Shown: piece by piece, positions 21,886 to 29,966 of the stretch
Position numbering within the stretch: position 1 is the first letter of the stretch
Layout of the letters: each line of letters opens with the position of its first letter
NCBI GenBank assembly: GCA_004151065.3
Contig: NWUY0304442647.1
Location: 1 to 31,821, forward strand
Length of the DNA: 31,821 bases
Reading direction: 5' to 3'
Origin: Larix sibirica
Lineage: Eukaryota; Streptophyta; Pinopsida; Pinales; Pinaceae
Notes under the pieces: model-generated
The model's database searches: none
Told to the model about the DNA's origin: nothing
What the model saw: only the letters and a program-made list of their open reading frames with translations
Program-made: the position numbers and the translations under genes

Positions 21886-22219
21886 ACCCTTTGCTAAGAA
21901 AGATTTGTTTATAAAGATCAGCTATTTATCCTAACCCATCACCCTATTATCTCCCAATTTCCAGGTCTGGGTTGACCCATTCAATTTCCCTTATTTGCCA
22001 ATGAATTTTATACTCCTTATTATAAACTAACTTATTAACTCCCATACTCTTATCAACTATTGACGGGCACTGAAAACACGCCCTATGGCTGGCCCCCCCT
22101 TTTTTCCTTTCCTGCTGCCGCCTTCACCGCTTAAACTTCATATAAAGGCTTTCTAACCGGCTACGGAACTTGAATAGGAACAAGGAGAGACGCTAACTAG
22201 CGATATAGTAGCTAAGGAG
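21886..22219. other. Spacer, no supported gene
   Basis: Pyrimidine-rich on the plus strand, with T/C runs near 22097-22120. The GCTACGGAAC motif shared with 126 and 31102 is at 22160-22169. Nothing else is recognised. Confidence 0.4.
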
Positions 22220-22591
22220 ATGGAACTATATATTAAACAACAAGATCTACTAACTTGGCTGCTGGGTGAAAAGTTAATTATAACGTTACTGGGCGGGGAA
22301 AGTGAGCGCTTTTTATGTTGGATCCAGGACCTGAAAAAAAAGGGTACAGTTTCTTATGGAACCCAATATTGCGTCAGCTTTTTCTTCTCAGCCTGCTATC
22401 TTATTCTAAATTGGTCTAATTCCAACATGCATTATGAACAAGCCCCCTATTTTATAGTTTTAGGAAGGAACTGCTTGTCCGCATTGGGCAAGGAGGGGGG
22501 TCAAAATAGCAAAGTCTTTAGCAACCCGGAACACTCCATCATTCAACTGGTCCAACTTCAACTAGAGAAAGCTAGCTGTTATTTTATTTAG
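22220..22591 (+). CDS. Longest ORF of the window, 123 codons, unassigned
   Basis: Open from ATG (preceded by CTAAGGAG) to TAG. The peptide begins MELYIKQQDLLTWLLGEKLI. It has a hydrophobic stretch at about residues 50-64 (YCVSFFFSACYLILNW) that could be a membrane segment, then a mixed C-terminal half. I recognise no conserved motif and no similarity to known plant mitochondrial proteins. The 3' third of the frame lies in a segment (from about 22499) that is duplicated at 22759-22890, where the copy is not open. Chimeric mitochondrial ORFs made of recombined spacer are known in plants, but nothing here ties this one to such a role. It may well be a chance ORF. Confidence 0.2.
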   Translation: MELYIKQQDLLTWLLGEKLIITLLGGESERFLCWIQDLKKKGTVSYGTQYCVSFFFSACYLILNWSNSNMHYEQAPYFIVLGRNCLSALGKEGGQNSKVFSNPEHSIIQLVQLQLEKASCYFI

Positions 22592-22890
22592 CAAAGACAA
22601 TCATAAAGTTTATATTATGAGGTGAATATATAAAACCCCGAATACCCCTAACTGTTACCCGTTATTGCGGCTGCTTCTTCCTTCCTGCCAGCTAGCTAAT
22701 TCCAACTGGTCAAATTGAACTGGTCCATCATTAAACTGGTCTAATTCCATCCAGTTGAGGATCAAAATATAGCAAAGTTTTAGCCCCGAGCACTCCTACA
22801 TTTTCCAGGTCCTAATTGAAACTGGTATAATTAGGGTAAACTAGTCATAAAGTTAAGATTATAAGGTGGATAGAGAAACAACCCGCCAAT
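22499..22890 (+). repeat. Diverged duplication, copies at 22499-22642 and 22759-22890
   Basis: Copy A runs GGTCAAAATAGCAAAG...AACACTCC...ATCATAAAGTTTATATTATGAGGTG, and copy B runs GATCAAAATATAGCAAAG...GCACTCCT...GTCATAAAGTTAAGATTATAAGGTG. Order and spacing are conserved over about 130 bp with an offset of about 250-260 bp. Between them lie several AACTGGTC / AATTCCAACTGG words, as if a shorter repeat had seeded the duplication. Confidence 0.6.
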
Positions 22891-23113
22891 GAGCCCGGCC
22901 TACAGAGGACCCTAGTAAGCACCTTGAACCTGGCTTTCGTCCTACTAGTCTGCTGAATAAATAGCTTATCTTCCTAAACTAAAACAACGCAATAGAACAT
23001 TGATAGACTCTGAGTGCAATATGGTTGATCAATCCGCAATAAAACGCGGATACAAGCCTTATTATATTATAGCCTTAACACGAAAAAGGCCAATTGGAAT
23101 AAGGAGCTTCTTT

Positions 23114-23181
23114 CCTGCCAATATTAGGGTTTGGACCTTCAAACCTACCTGTCAATGTTAGGGTCCTTCCCTTCCTTCCTG
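23114..23181 (+). repeat. Imperfect tandem repeat, period 34 bp
   Basis: CCTGCCAATATTAGGGT (23114-23130) recurs as CCTGTCAATGTTAGGGT (23148-23164), a 34-bp step, with the intervening pyrimidine-rich parts loosely similar. Confidence 0.45.
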
Positions 23182-23568
23182 TTCTCCTAGATAGTTTATT
23201 GCTCTCCCTTTCTTGTGTTCTTCCCTGCAAGGAAAATTTCTAATTTATCCCTTGCTAGTGCAACATCTAGGCCAGTGTCTTGCCAGCGCATACCTTATTT
23301 AATGTCAACATTCTCCGAGTAGGATAAAATAAAGTTTTCGGAGGAAAACAAACATTTATCTATATAAAAAGTTGAACTTTTAAGAGTAAAATTACGTAGA
23401 ATAATACATACCATTGCTTACTTCAATAATATAGCTCTCTTCCAAGCCAATAGCTCACTTAACCAATTGCGAGCTAACCCATACTCTTTCCTGGCACTCA
23501 GCTCTATGAAACCATCGGCATTCACAAGTTCAAAAGAAAAAAGTTTTCCTAATAAATCCGCATTCATT
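23182..23568. other. Spacer, no supported gene
   Basis: Nothing recognised. Confidence 0.4.
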
Positions 23569-23745
23569 TCATCTTTTTAAGCCCGTATCCTTTCCCATTT
23601 GAGGACCACCTTTGCCCGCAGCAGGAGTTTCAATTTCACCTACACTAATAGCACAAATAAAAATAGCAAGAACACCTGAGCCAACATCCCTTCCATTTAT
23701 AGAGCTATGAGTAGTGGTTTACCAAGTAAAAGCTTTACCATTAGT
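23569..23745 (-). pseudogene. Coding-like remnant, unassigned
   Basis: The minus strand reads as protein for 58 codons to a TGA (23569-23571), with one in-frame TAA near its start. Segments include TNGKAFTW, then the stop, then TTTHSSINGRDVGSGVLAIF, then ICAISVGEIETPAAGKGGPQ. A short hydrophobic stretch (GVLAIFICAISV) is followed by a Gly/Pro/Lys-rich tail. It looks like a fragment of a real gene, perhaps an imported nuclear or plastid-type sequence, but I cannot name it. Confidence 0.22.
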
Positions 23746-24069
23746 AAAGGTTATTTATAGTTTTCGCCTCCGACTATGCTAAATTATGCTGCATGTAGAA
23801 GTGAATAGAATCTTATTATTATGGCAGAGGTATCCGCTGAGAGTGGTTGGATTTATTTGCTTGTGTAAAAGATCAAATGTTGAATGCTTTGTGTGCCGTC
23901 AGTGGACAGAAATTTAGGATATATAATTATATGTAATCTTTTATAAGAATAATTGCTGGTGCAGCCTGTTTTAGAAATATGTGCGTTGTGATTAATTATT
24001 GTAGCATGTATGTATTTGCTGGTGAGCGTGTTGCGTTGGATGCACTATTTATAGAATGCATGAGACACA

Positions 24070-24315
24070 TTATTTATATGCTGCTTGCCTTCTTCTATCT
24101 ATTGCTCGGCTAACTCTCTCTATGACTTTACTTACTATTTGGCTGACTCTCTCTATTGCTTGGCTGACTATGGAGACTCCCTTAAGTGAGTATCTTATTT
24201 CTCTTTGAACACTGGTCGCTTTTGATAGAATATCCATCAAGTCAATTGGCTCAGCAACCAATGAGAATAAAAAAGGTGGGTCTATATGCCTATAAAATGA
24301 AACATCATGGGAGGA
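24070..24315 (-). pseudogene. Coding-like remnant with coiled-coil repeats
   Basis: Open minus-strand frame of 81 codons after a TAA (24316-24318), with no ATG near the beginning of the coherent part. It includes FSLVAEPIDLMDILSKATSV. The C-terminal third, VSQAIERVSQIVSKVIERVS then RAIDRRR, has Val/Ile at regular spacing typical of a coiled coil and arises from a roughly 21-nt DNA repeat (GTCAGCCAA...ATAGAGAGA). The frame upstream of the stop is also protein-like (EDPELKD). It may be a retroelement Gag-type or other imported fragment; I cannot assign it. Confidence 0.25.
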
Positions 24316-24318
24316 TTA

Positions 24319-25219
24319 ATCTTTGAGCTCTGGGTCTTCACGCTAATTGTGATAACATACAATTCCAGTAACCACTTATCATAGGAGATGTTGCCATAAT
24401 TTTCTAACCCCTACTACATGGTACTGCAAATCCCATGGAATGTTTACTAAATATGTCCCTCGGAATCCAAGGGTCGGGCCCTCCAAGATTCCTGTTCAAT
24501 ATCCATTACCCTTTCGCATATGCTTTAACCCGTTTAACATAAGACTATGAGATTTATCTACAGATGTGGAGGTTCACCCTCAAGGTAGAGGTACACCCCG
24601 TAATAGCTACTTTCCTTGGATTAGCGGATCCATTCAGTTGCTTCTAATCTTTCTATTTTATACCTTAGATCAGTGGGATTACCTTCCTCGCCACTAGCAG
24701 TTGGGGCTGACCCATCTGTTTTCCATCTTTTGGGTTAGTTGGGTTACTGTCATCCATCAATTTCAGGTTGAAGACTTGCCTTCTTACTTGCCTTATTGGC
24801 CATTTTTTGCTGGATTAGTTGCTCATTCCCTGGTCCCAAGCTTTTAGACTTCTGCTCTTACTGTCTTCTTATTTTGAATATACGGAAAGATTTATAAGGG
24901 CAGTTATCGGGCTAAAGAAGGTCGGGGCTAAAGGAAGAGTTAATGGCCCTATCTGTCTCCCTTAAAGTAATGGCAAATAACCGCACCAATCTGTACCAAT
25001 CTGTATCAGTATTTTTTATCCTTGAATGTGCAGTCAGGAAGGCAGTCCAAGAGCTAGTTCTAAGGGAAGCCGGTGAACGCTGCTGTTCTGTTTGGGGCAA
25101 AGGTAAGTTGTGAAGGTGATTAGGTGGCACTTAAGTAATGCAAGTAAGTGAAAGGTGAATAGTATGCCGTACCTACTAAGTAGTCTTGGCTGAAGCAAGA
25201 GGTTGTTGGGGCATACCAT
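24319..25219. other. Spacer, no supported gene
   Basis: No recognised gene. Overlapping minus-strand frames from 24912 to 25391 run into the adjoining G-rich repeat field and look like composition effects. Confidence 0.4.
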
Positions 25220-25224
25220 CCATT

Positions 25225-25740
25225 GCAGCATGGAAATTGTAAGGATGGTCCCAAGAAGGCGTTCCCAAGGAGGCGTACCAAGAAGCCAGTAAGGATGATT
25301 GTAAGGTCCAAAGGCGTAGGTCTGGGGCGTAGGTTTGAAAAGGCAAGTCCAAAGGCAGTAGGTATGAGGTTACCATAGTCCCACCACTCAAGGCTTAGGT
25401 AATAGGCAGAGGGTCCAAAGGAGTTTCAGGCATTTCCAAAGGCATTTCCAATGGCTGTTCCCAAGGCTGAGGGTAGAGGCTGTAGGGTATAGGGCTTAGT
25501 GTACAAAGGTAGTCCCAAGGGGAGGTATGAGGCAGAGTATTGAAAGGATAGTCCCGAGGCGGAGGAGGCATAGTTTTCCGAGACTAGTCCAAAGGCAGTA
25601 TAGCTTATTCTAGCCTAGCTAGGTGAGGTATGAGAGGGCTGAGGCATGTAAGGATGGTCCCACAAGGATGAGTGCATAGGCTGTAGGGTCTAGGTATGAG
25701 GTTTCATAAGGATATTCCCAAAGACATTATATATGTGTAT
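25225..25740 (+). repeat. G-rich degenerate field of CCCAAGGC / GTAGGTATGAGG words
   Basis: Variants of GTCCCAAGGCAGTAGGTATGAGG recur: for example TTCCCAAGGAGGCG at 25262, GTCCAAAGGCAGTAGGTATGAGG (25347-25369), GTTCCCAAGGCTGAGGG (25457), GTCCCAAGGGGAGGTATGAGG (25512), GTCCAAAGGCAGTATAG (25587) and AGGTATGAGG (25626, 25692). The plus strand is G/A-rich and C-poor. The spacing is irregular. The short AAGG core recalls the mobile Bpu elements of cycad mitochondria, but I do not see the Bpu10I-type core (CCTGAAGC), so I do not make that call. Confidence 0.55.
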
Positions 25741-25903
25741 ATCCACCCACACGAAAAGCAAAGCACAACCCACGTCAAACTAGTTACTTCGGCCACTTAA
25801 CTACTTCTGCTTCAGCTCTTTCTGGTTTGCTCAGCCTCCATCATTCATTTGACGACTACTTCCTCCTTTGGTAACACTTCCTTAATGTAAGTTTAATGCT
25901 TAG

Positions 25904-25924
25904 ATCCTGGGATTGAACCAGGAT
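25904..25924 (-). repeat. 7-bp hairpin resembling a tRNA T-arm
   Basis: On the minus strand ATCCTGG-TTCAATC-CCAGGAT forms a perfect 7-bp stem with a 7-nt loop whose sequence fits a tRNA T-loop. Neither an acceptor partner nor an anticodon arm is found at the expected distances, so it is a T-arm-like hairpin at most. Confidence 0.3.
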
Positions 25925-26024
25925 AGAGGAAAGGGGCGAAGCGGTTAAGCCGGGCTGTTGTTTCTGGCTGCGAACTTACTTCTTCGGATGGAGAGTATCC
26001 TAAGGCAAGGTGTCATAGGAAAAG

Positions 26025-26090
26025 GGGTAGGCTGGTTCATTCATAAAGCAAGGGTAGGCTGGTTCATTCATAAAGCAAGGGTAGGCTGGT
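26025..26090 (+). repeat. Perfect 27-bp tandem repeat, 2.4 copies
   Basis: The unit GGGTAGGCTGGTTCATTCAT-AAAGCAA occupies 26025-26051 and 26052-26078 without a mismatch, and the first 12 bp recur at 26079-26090. Perfect identity suggests a recent duplication, unlike the worn arrays around it. Confidence 0.92.
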
Positions 26091-26099
26091 CAGAAGTGT

Positions 26100-26255
26100 A
26101 GGTCATAGGCAGAGGTTACCAAGCCCCACCCAAGGCAGAGTTCTGATTCATAGGGTTCCAAGGAGGAGTTTACCAAGGATGCGTACAAAGGCAGTAAGTA
26201 TGAGGCTTTATGGGATTCCCAAGGCTAGTCCCAAGGATGTAGGGATGAGAGTAGA
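26100..26255 (+). repeat. Continuation of the CCCAAGGC field
   Basis: The same vocabulary as at 25.2-25.7 kb resumes here: CCAAGGCAGAG (26129), TTCCAAGGAGGAG (26156), ACAAAGGCAGTAAGTATGAGG (26184-26204), TTCCCAAGGCTAGTCCCAAGG (26216-26236). The two parts are separated by about 360 bp that hold the T-arm-like hairpin and the 27-bp tandem repeat. Confidence 0.5.
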
Positions 26256-26754
26256 GCTGTTTACTTTATGTAATATAATTGAATGGCTGTAATGGCTTGA
26301 ATGGATTGACTGGATGGAACTTAATTGAAAGGATAAACTGAACGTGTATGCTTGAACTCCTCTATAGTGCCGTATAGGTTGTGCGCCCTTCCTTCCTTGG
26401 CAGGTGCCTTACCACGAAGCCGTTAACTTAAGCCATCCGCATTCGCTGTTTGTTAACCCACTGCACACAGAGAATCCATTCATTCACTGCATGCACCTAG
26501 CTAGCCTCCTCCGTTTAATTAACCGCACAAGCAATGAGCGCATTATATAAGTGAATATCCAAGTAGAGTAGCTTATTAGAGTAGCCTAGCCCAGCTACGA
26601 CTGGCATTGAGTGCATCGACACCTGGCATCGACTAATACTCCTGGCATTGACTAGCGGCTTTAGGCAGGCAGCGGGTTCAACGTCTCCATGGCGATATCT
26701 ATCATAGTGAAAAGGTCTTCGTGCAATCTCCTTAGAAACCGGGGAACTACACGA
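26256..26754. other. Spacer, no supported gene
   Basis: CTGGCATTGACT / CTGGCATCGACTA words repeat at about 26600-26655. The minus-strand frame at 26515-26784 has no recognisable motif. Confidence 0.4.
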
Positions 26755-26834
26755 TGAAGACGCTCGGAATCGAACCGAGATCAACTGTCCTATAGCTAGG
26801 CAGGTTAAGGCATTAAAAGATAAGTCTATTCTTC
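26755..26834 (-). pseudogene. tRNA-like remnant (pseudo-tRNA)
   Basis: Read on the minus strand there is a perfect T-arm, CTCGG-TTCGATT-CCGAG (26763-26779), with the 7-nt loop typical of tRNAs. It is preceded by a 5-nt variable region (TTGAT). Before that comes a weak anticodon-like arm (CTGCC, a 9-nt loop, GACAG) with one mismatch and a loop two bases too long. After the T-arm comes CGTCTTC (26756-26762), whose outer five bases pair with GAAGA at 26830-26834. No D-arm is evident and the total, about 80 nt, is long. These features suggest a decayed tRNA gene. I cannot assign an amino acid because the anticodon loop is disturbed. A chance T-arm remains possible. Confidence 0.35.
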
Positions 26835-27926
26835 CTAGCCAGTGGGTTCAAATTTCTGAATCGTATTATACTCGGCCGAACCATAAGTTGTTAATACGCG
26901 GTACCAAGAATCATAAGGTAGGCTGTTAAAGGATAAATATCTTATGGCTGTATCCCCGACTCCTTGTTGAAGGAATAGGTTCTAAGTAAGGTTGGGTGTT
27001 TCTAGGTGGGTGGGTAGCAGGTACTAACCATTAAAGGAAGGTATGTATCTCCTATGGTGTCTGGCTGGCTGGGCATATCCTATAAATGTATGAAACCCGT
27101 CCCGTCTAACCTCTCTTCTATTCTCTGATGGACCATAGCTATCCAGCATTAAAACGATATATGCTAAAGAGAAACCCTCTCTCGGGGACCATCCATCCGG
27201 TGCTGCTTATAAGTAAAGGTGTTAATAGGAATCCCTCCTAACAAAGCGCTTCATTTATCCAACCAAGTGGTATATTCTTCTGGGTCTCCTAGGTTTCTAG
27301 ATTGGAAGGAAAACAAAAGTAAGGTATGTTAGAGTAATAAGTTTGTTTTATGTAATCTATCCCATGCTGGGTCTGTCTATGGTTGACTACCTCCTAAGGT
27401 CTTCATGAAGCTTATAGTCTAGGGCATATCTAGGTCTTTCAGGTGGGTGGGTAAATTCAGAGCAGAAAGGTGGCCTATCCTCACATTCAACCAGCTAGCC
27501 AGCGAAAGATGCTCACCAGCCAGCAAGACCTCTTGAGACAATTACGATTGGCTAATGCTCCCATATGGAAAATTGGGTGTTGTCGGAGCCTGCCCTTCTT
27601 AAGATAGAAAGGGACCTTATTAAGTCCATAATGGAAACTGGAGACTAATGACCTATGGTGGAGACCCTCCTATGGTGACTGCATGACTAAATAAATCAAT
27701 ATGCTCTCCATATGTAACCAAGTATGGCTCAATGGTGTTTCTTAAATGAGACTTCTAATTAGCTCAACTTTAAGTCCCCCGATTATAAGAGGAATTCCTC
27801 GTTCCCTAAAAATATATATGGTGCTATGGATGATTGGCAATATAGACTAGGAGGGACTATGCCAAGGAGGGACAGCAATGTAAACTGGCAATCACAGACC
27901 ATAGGTTTATGCACGTAGTATAGGTT
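26835..27926. other. Spacer with scattered short repeats
   Basis: AGGTGGGTGGGTA occurs at 27004-27016 and 27441-27453. CCTATGGTG recurs at about 27051, 27651 and 27669, with related ATGGTG words in between. No gene is recognised. Confidence 0.4.
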
Positions 27927-28090
27927 ATGGATAACTTGGCACGAACACGTCGTCCTTCCTGGGCACGGTGGATCGATAAAACTAACTGGTGGTCACGTAG
28001 AACAGGTCACTTAAAACCTACTGGTAACGGGGGATCTACAACGGGTCACGTAGAACAACAGGTGGGCACGTACTACTCTACACGGACTAG
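27927..28090 (+). repeat. Degenerate GGTCACGTAGAACAGG words
   Basis: GGTCACGTAGAACAGGTCAC (27991-28010) and GGGTCACGTAGAACAACAGG (28041-28060) are 51 bp apart, with GGGCACGTACTAC (28064) and GGCACGAACACGTC (27938) as weaker relatives. The 73-codon frame here (27927-28148) is likely a by-product. Confidence 0.45.
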
Positions 28091-28639
28091 AGCTTCATTC
28101 AAAGACTGTAAGTATGTCTATGATTCTCAAGAGGTGAATCATCTATAATGATCTGTAGTAACTTGCTCTTGGTGTGGAAATTGCTTGCTATGACTCACTA
28201 GCAGGATCATTCGTCCCCGTACTGTGTGCCGTACCGGGTTCATGCCGTCGTAAACCTCGCCCCTTCCCGGGGTATGGGTAAGATATCCTCCTCGGCCATG
28301 TAAGAGGAACATCTCTATGGTATGTTGTCAACTTGGAATGGTTGGAGGAAGTAATTAGGGGAATGGGTGCCACCACCTAACGCTGGGCACTACATCACCT
28401 CCCGGAATACCGTCTCTATCTGTCCCCTCTCCTTGGCTCTAGCCTCGTGCCAAAGGTTATAGCAGCATCAAGGCGGCTCTCAAGCTTGAAGCAAATGCTT
28501 CTATCTCAGCTATCATATAGAAACGTCCTAAAAAGTCATGGTTCAGTAAGAAGAAAATCCACTTGGAGTGCCCCAATGGAATAATAAGCATATGTGAAAT
28601 AAGCAGCTAAGAGGTAACATGTATGGTATGTGGACTAGC
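28091..28639. other. Spacer, no supported gene
   Basis: Nothing recognised. Confidence 0.4.
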
Positions 28640-28760
28640 TATTGGGTACGTCGTATTGGGTACATCGTTGTATTGGGTACATCGTTGTATTGTTCACGTC
28701 GTCTAGTTCGATGCACGTAGTCAATTTCGATGCACACTACGAAGTCTTCTATTTCGATGA
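28640..28760 (+). repeat. 17-bp tandem array TATTGGGTACATCGTTG, then TTTCGATGCAC units
   Basis: TATTGGGTACGTCG (28640-28653), two perfect copies of TATTGGGTACATCGTTG (28654-28670, 28671-28687) and TATTGTTCACGTCG (28688-28701) form a head-to-tail array. It is followed by a second family: TCTAGTTCGATGCACGTAG, TCAATTTCGATGCACACTAC and TCTATTTCGATGAG (28702-28760), a step of about 19-25 bp. Confidence 0.85.
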
Positions 28761-28971
28761 GTTATAGGTTTTAAAACAATGAGACTGGACCAAGCAGCAC
28801 AGACTGTTTCTTCCCATGTGAGTAGACTTTATGCTGCCCCTTCTAGTCATACGGCCAACGGGTTACTACGACTAGCGGCTATGAGTGTTACGTACTTCCT
28901 GGCAATCAGTGTGTCTATGCGGTATGTGTATCTCTACGTTGTAGCTCAATGTAAACACCTCCACTCCCTCC

Positions 28972-29240
28972 TCTACGTGTCTTCTCTGAGTACTCATCGT
29001 GTCAGCATCCATCGTGTAACCTCATTGGTAACCTCACCTACCTCATTGGTAACCTCACTCATTGTGTAACCTACTTCTACGTGTCTTCTGTGAGTATCTC
29101 TATGTGTCTCTGTAGGAGTTTCCCCGTTTAGTATTTCCATTGAGTAGTCCCCTTCCAATTGGATTAGTCCCCATTGAGTAGACCCCTCCCTTTGAGCTCA
29201 TTGAGTAGTCCCCATTGAATAGCCCCTGTGATTAGTCGTT
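28972..29240 (+). repeat. Nested short tandem repeats (21 bp and about 16 bp)
   Basis: CCTCATTGGTAACCTCAC is repeated in tandem with a 21-bp step (29020-29037, 29041-29058). This pair lies between two copies of TCTACGTGTCTTCT.TGAGTA (28972-28992, 29076-29096; step 104). After that come units of CCATTGAGTAGTCCCC: 29137-29152, a variant at 29161-29172, then 29171-29186, 29198-29213 and 29212-29226 with changes. Confidence 0.8.
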
Positions 29241-29596
29241 GTGATTATCTGTGGGAACCCTGTGTTCTGTGGGTAAGATTCGAGGGGAAAGGTTCTCTGC
29301 CAGGCTATGTGGGGTTTATTTATCCCTCCCTGTCACGGCATCCCGAAGTCGAGGCGTCCACCCCGTATGGGTTCATGTGTGGCACTTGTTCCCGTGGTAA
29401 AGTGCATCACTTGATTGAAATACCGGGGTTGAATTTTATGCTGACGCTGATGTCGATGTTGACGTTGATGCTGATACTGCTGCTGTTGCTCGGGGCTTTT
29501 CAAGTATGCCCACGGACGGAGGAGATCTATGGCATTAAAGGGTTGGGAAGGAGATCGGCACCAACAAGAAGTCCTAACCCAGCAGGGAGGGAATAA
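29228..29596 (+). CDS. Weak orphan ORF, 122 codons, non-ATG start
   Basis: Open from a GTG to TAA. It includes a Met/Leu/Thr-rich stretch encoded by the triplet repeat at 29440-29490. No ATG lies near the start, no motif is recognised, and its openness is helped by repeats. I doubt that it is a gene. Confidence 0.08.
   Translation: MISRCDYLWEPCVLWVRFEGKGSLPGYVGFIYPSLSRHPEVEASTPYGFMCGTCSRGKVHHLIEIPGLNFMLTLMSMLTLMLILLLLLGAFQVCPRTEEIYGIKGLGRRSAPTRSPNPAGRE
29440..29490 (+). repeat. GNY triplet run
   Basis: Seventeen consecutive triplets read GCT GAC GCT GAT GTC GAT and so on to GTT GCT; all but one (ACT) have the form G-N-pyrimidine. In that frame the run would encode alternating Ala/Val and Asp. 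It looks like a hexamer microsatellite (GCTGAT/GTTGAC) that has drifted. Confidence 0.7.
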
Positions 29597-29966
29597 CCAG
29601 GAGGAGCCAAAGCGAGGAGGATGTTAGTAAGTCACCGATGAAAGGCTATAGCTTATTCGCTTTCACTCTATGGCTAATATTCCATACTGTAAGGCCACTA
29701 TATTGAACTTACTACAGCTAGTGTCTATAGTGCTAGTCCATATGGGTTGGAAAAGCTAATTTCTCTTTATTGCAACGGGACTCAAAGCTGAGCTACTACA
29801 ACAAGTTTATATAAAAGTGTTGCACTAATTAAACCTATTAGAACTAGAGTTGAACTACAGCAATAACATATATAGTTAGAAATATAACATAAGGCACTAA
29901 GAATAGTTACAAATAGCATTGATACAAATAATGCACAAGTAGTACGACTACTCTAAAGACTAAAGC
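29597..29966. other. Spacer sharing words with the 21.4 kb region
   Basis: GTTGCACTAATTAAACCTATTAGAACTAG near 29820-29850 resembles GTTGCACTACAGCTAATTAGAACTAG at about 21372-21398. This suggests that the dispersed repeat pair extends here in rearranged order. No gene is seen. Confidence 0.35.

Noticed and set aside
24912-25391. Four overlapping minus-strand ORFs
   Set aside because: They run into a repeat field and overlap each other in different frames without motifs.
25225-26255. Bpu-type mobile elements of cycad mitochondria
   Set aside because: AAGG is common, but the CCTGAAGC-type core and a 36-bp unit with terminal direct repeats are not seen.
28640-28701. CRISPR-like array
   Set aside because: The 17-bp units are head-to-tail with no spacers; it is a simple tandem repeat.
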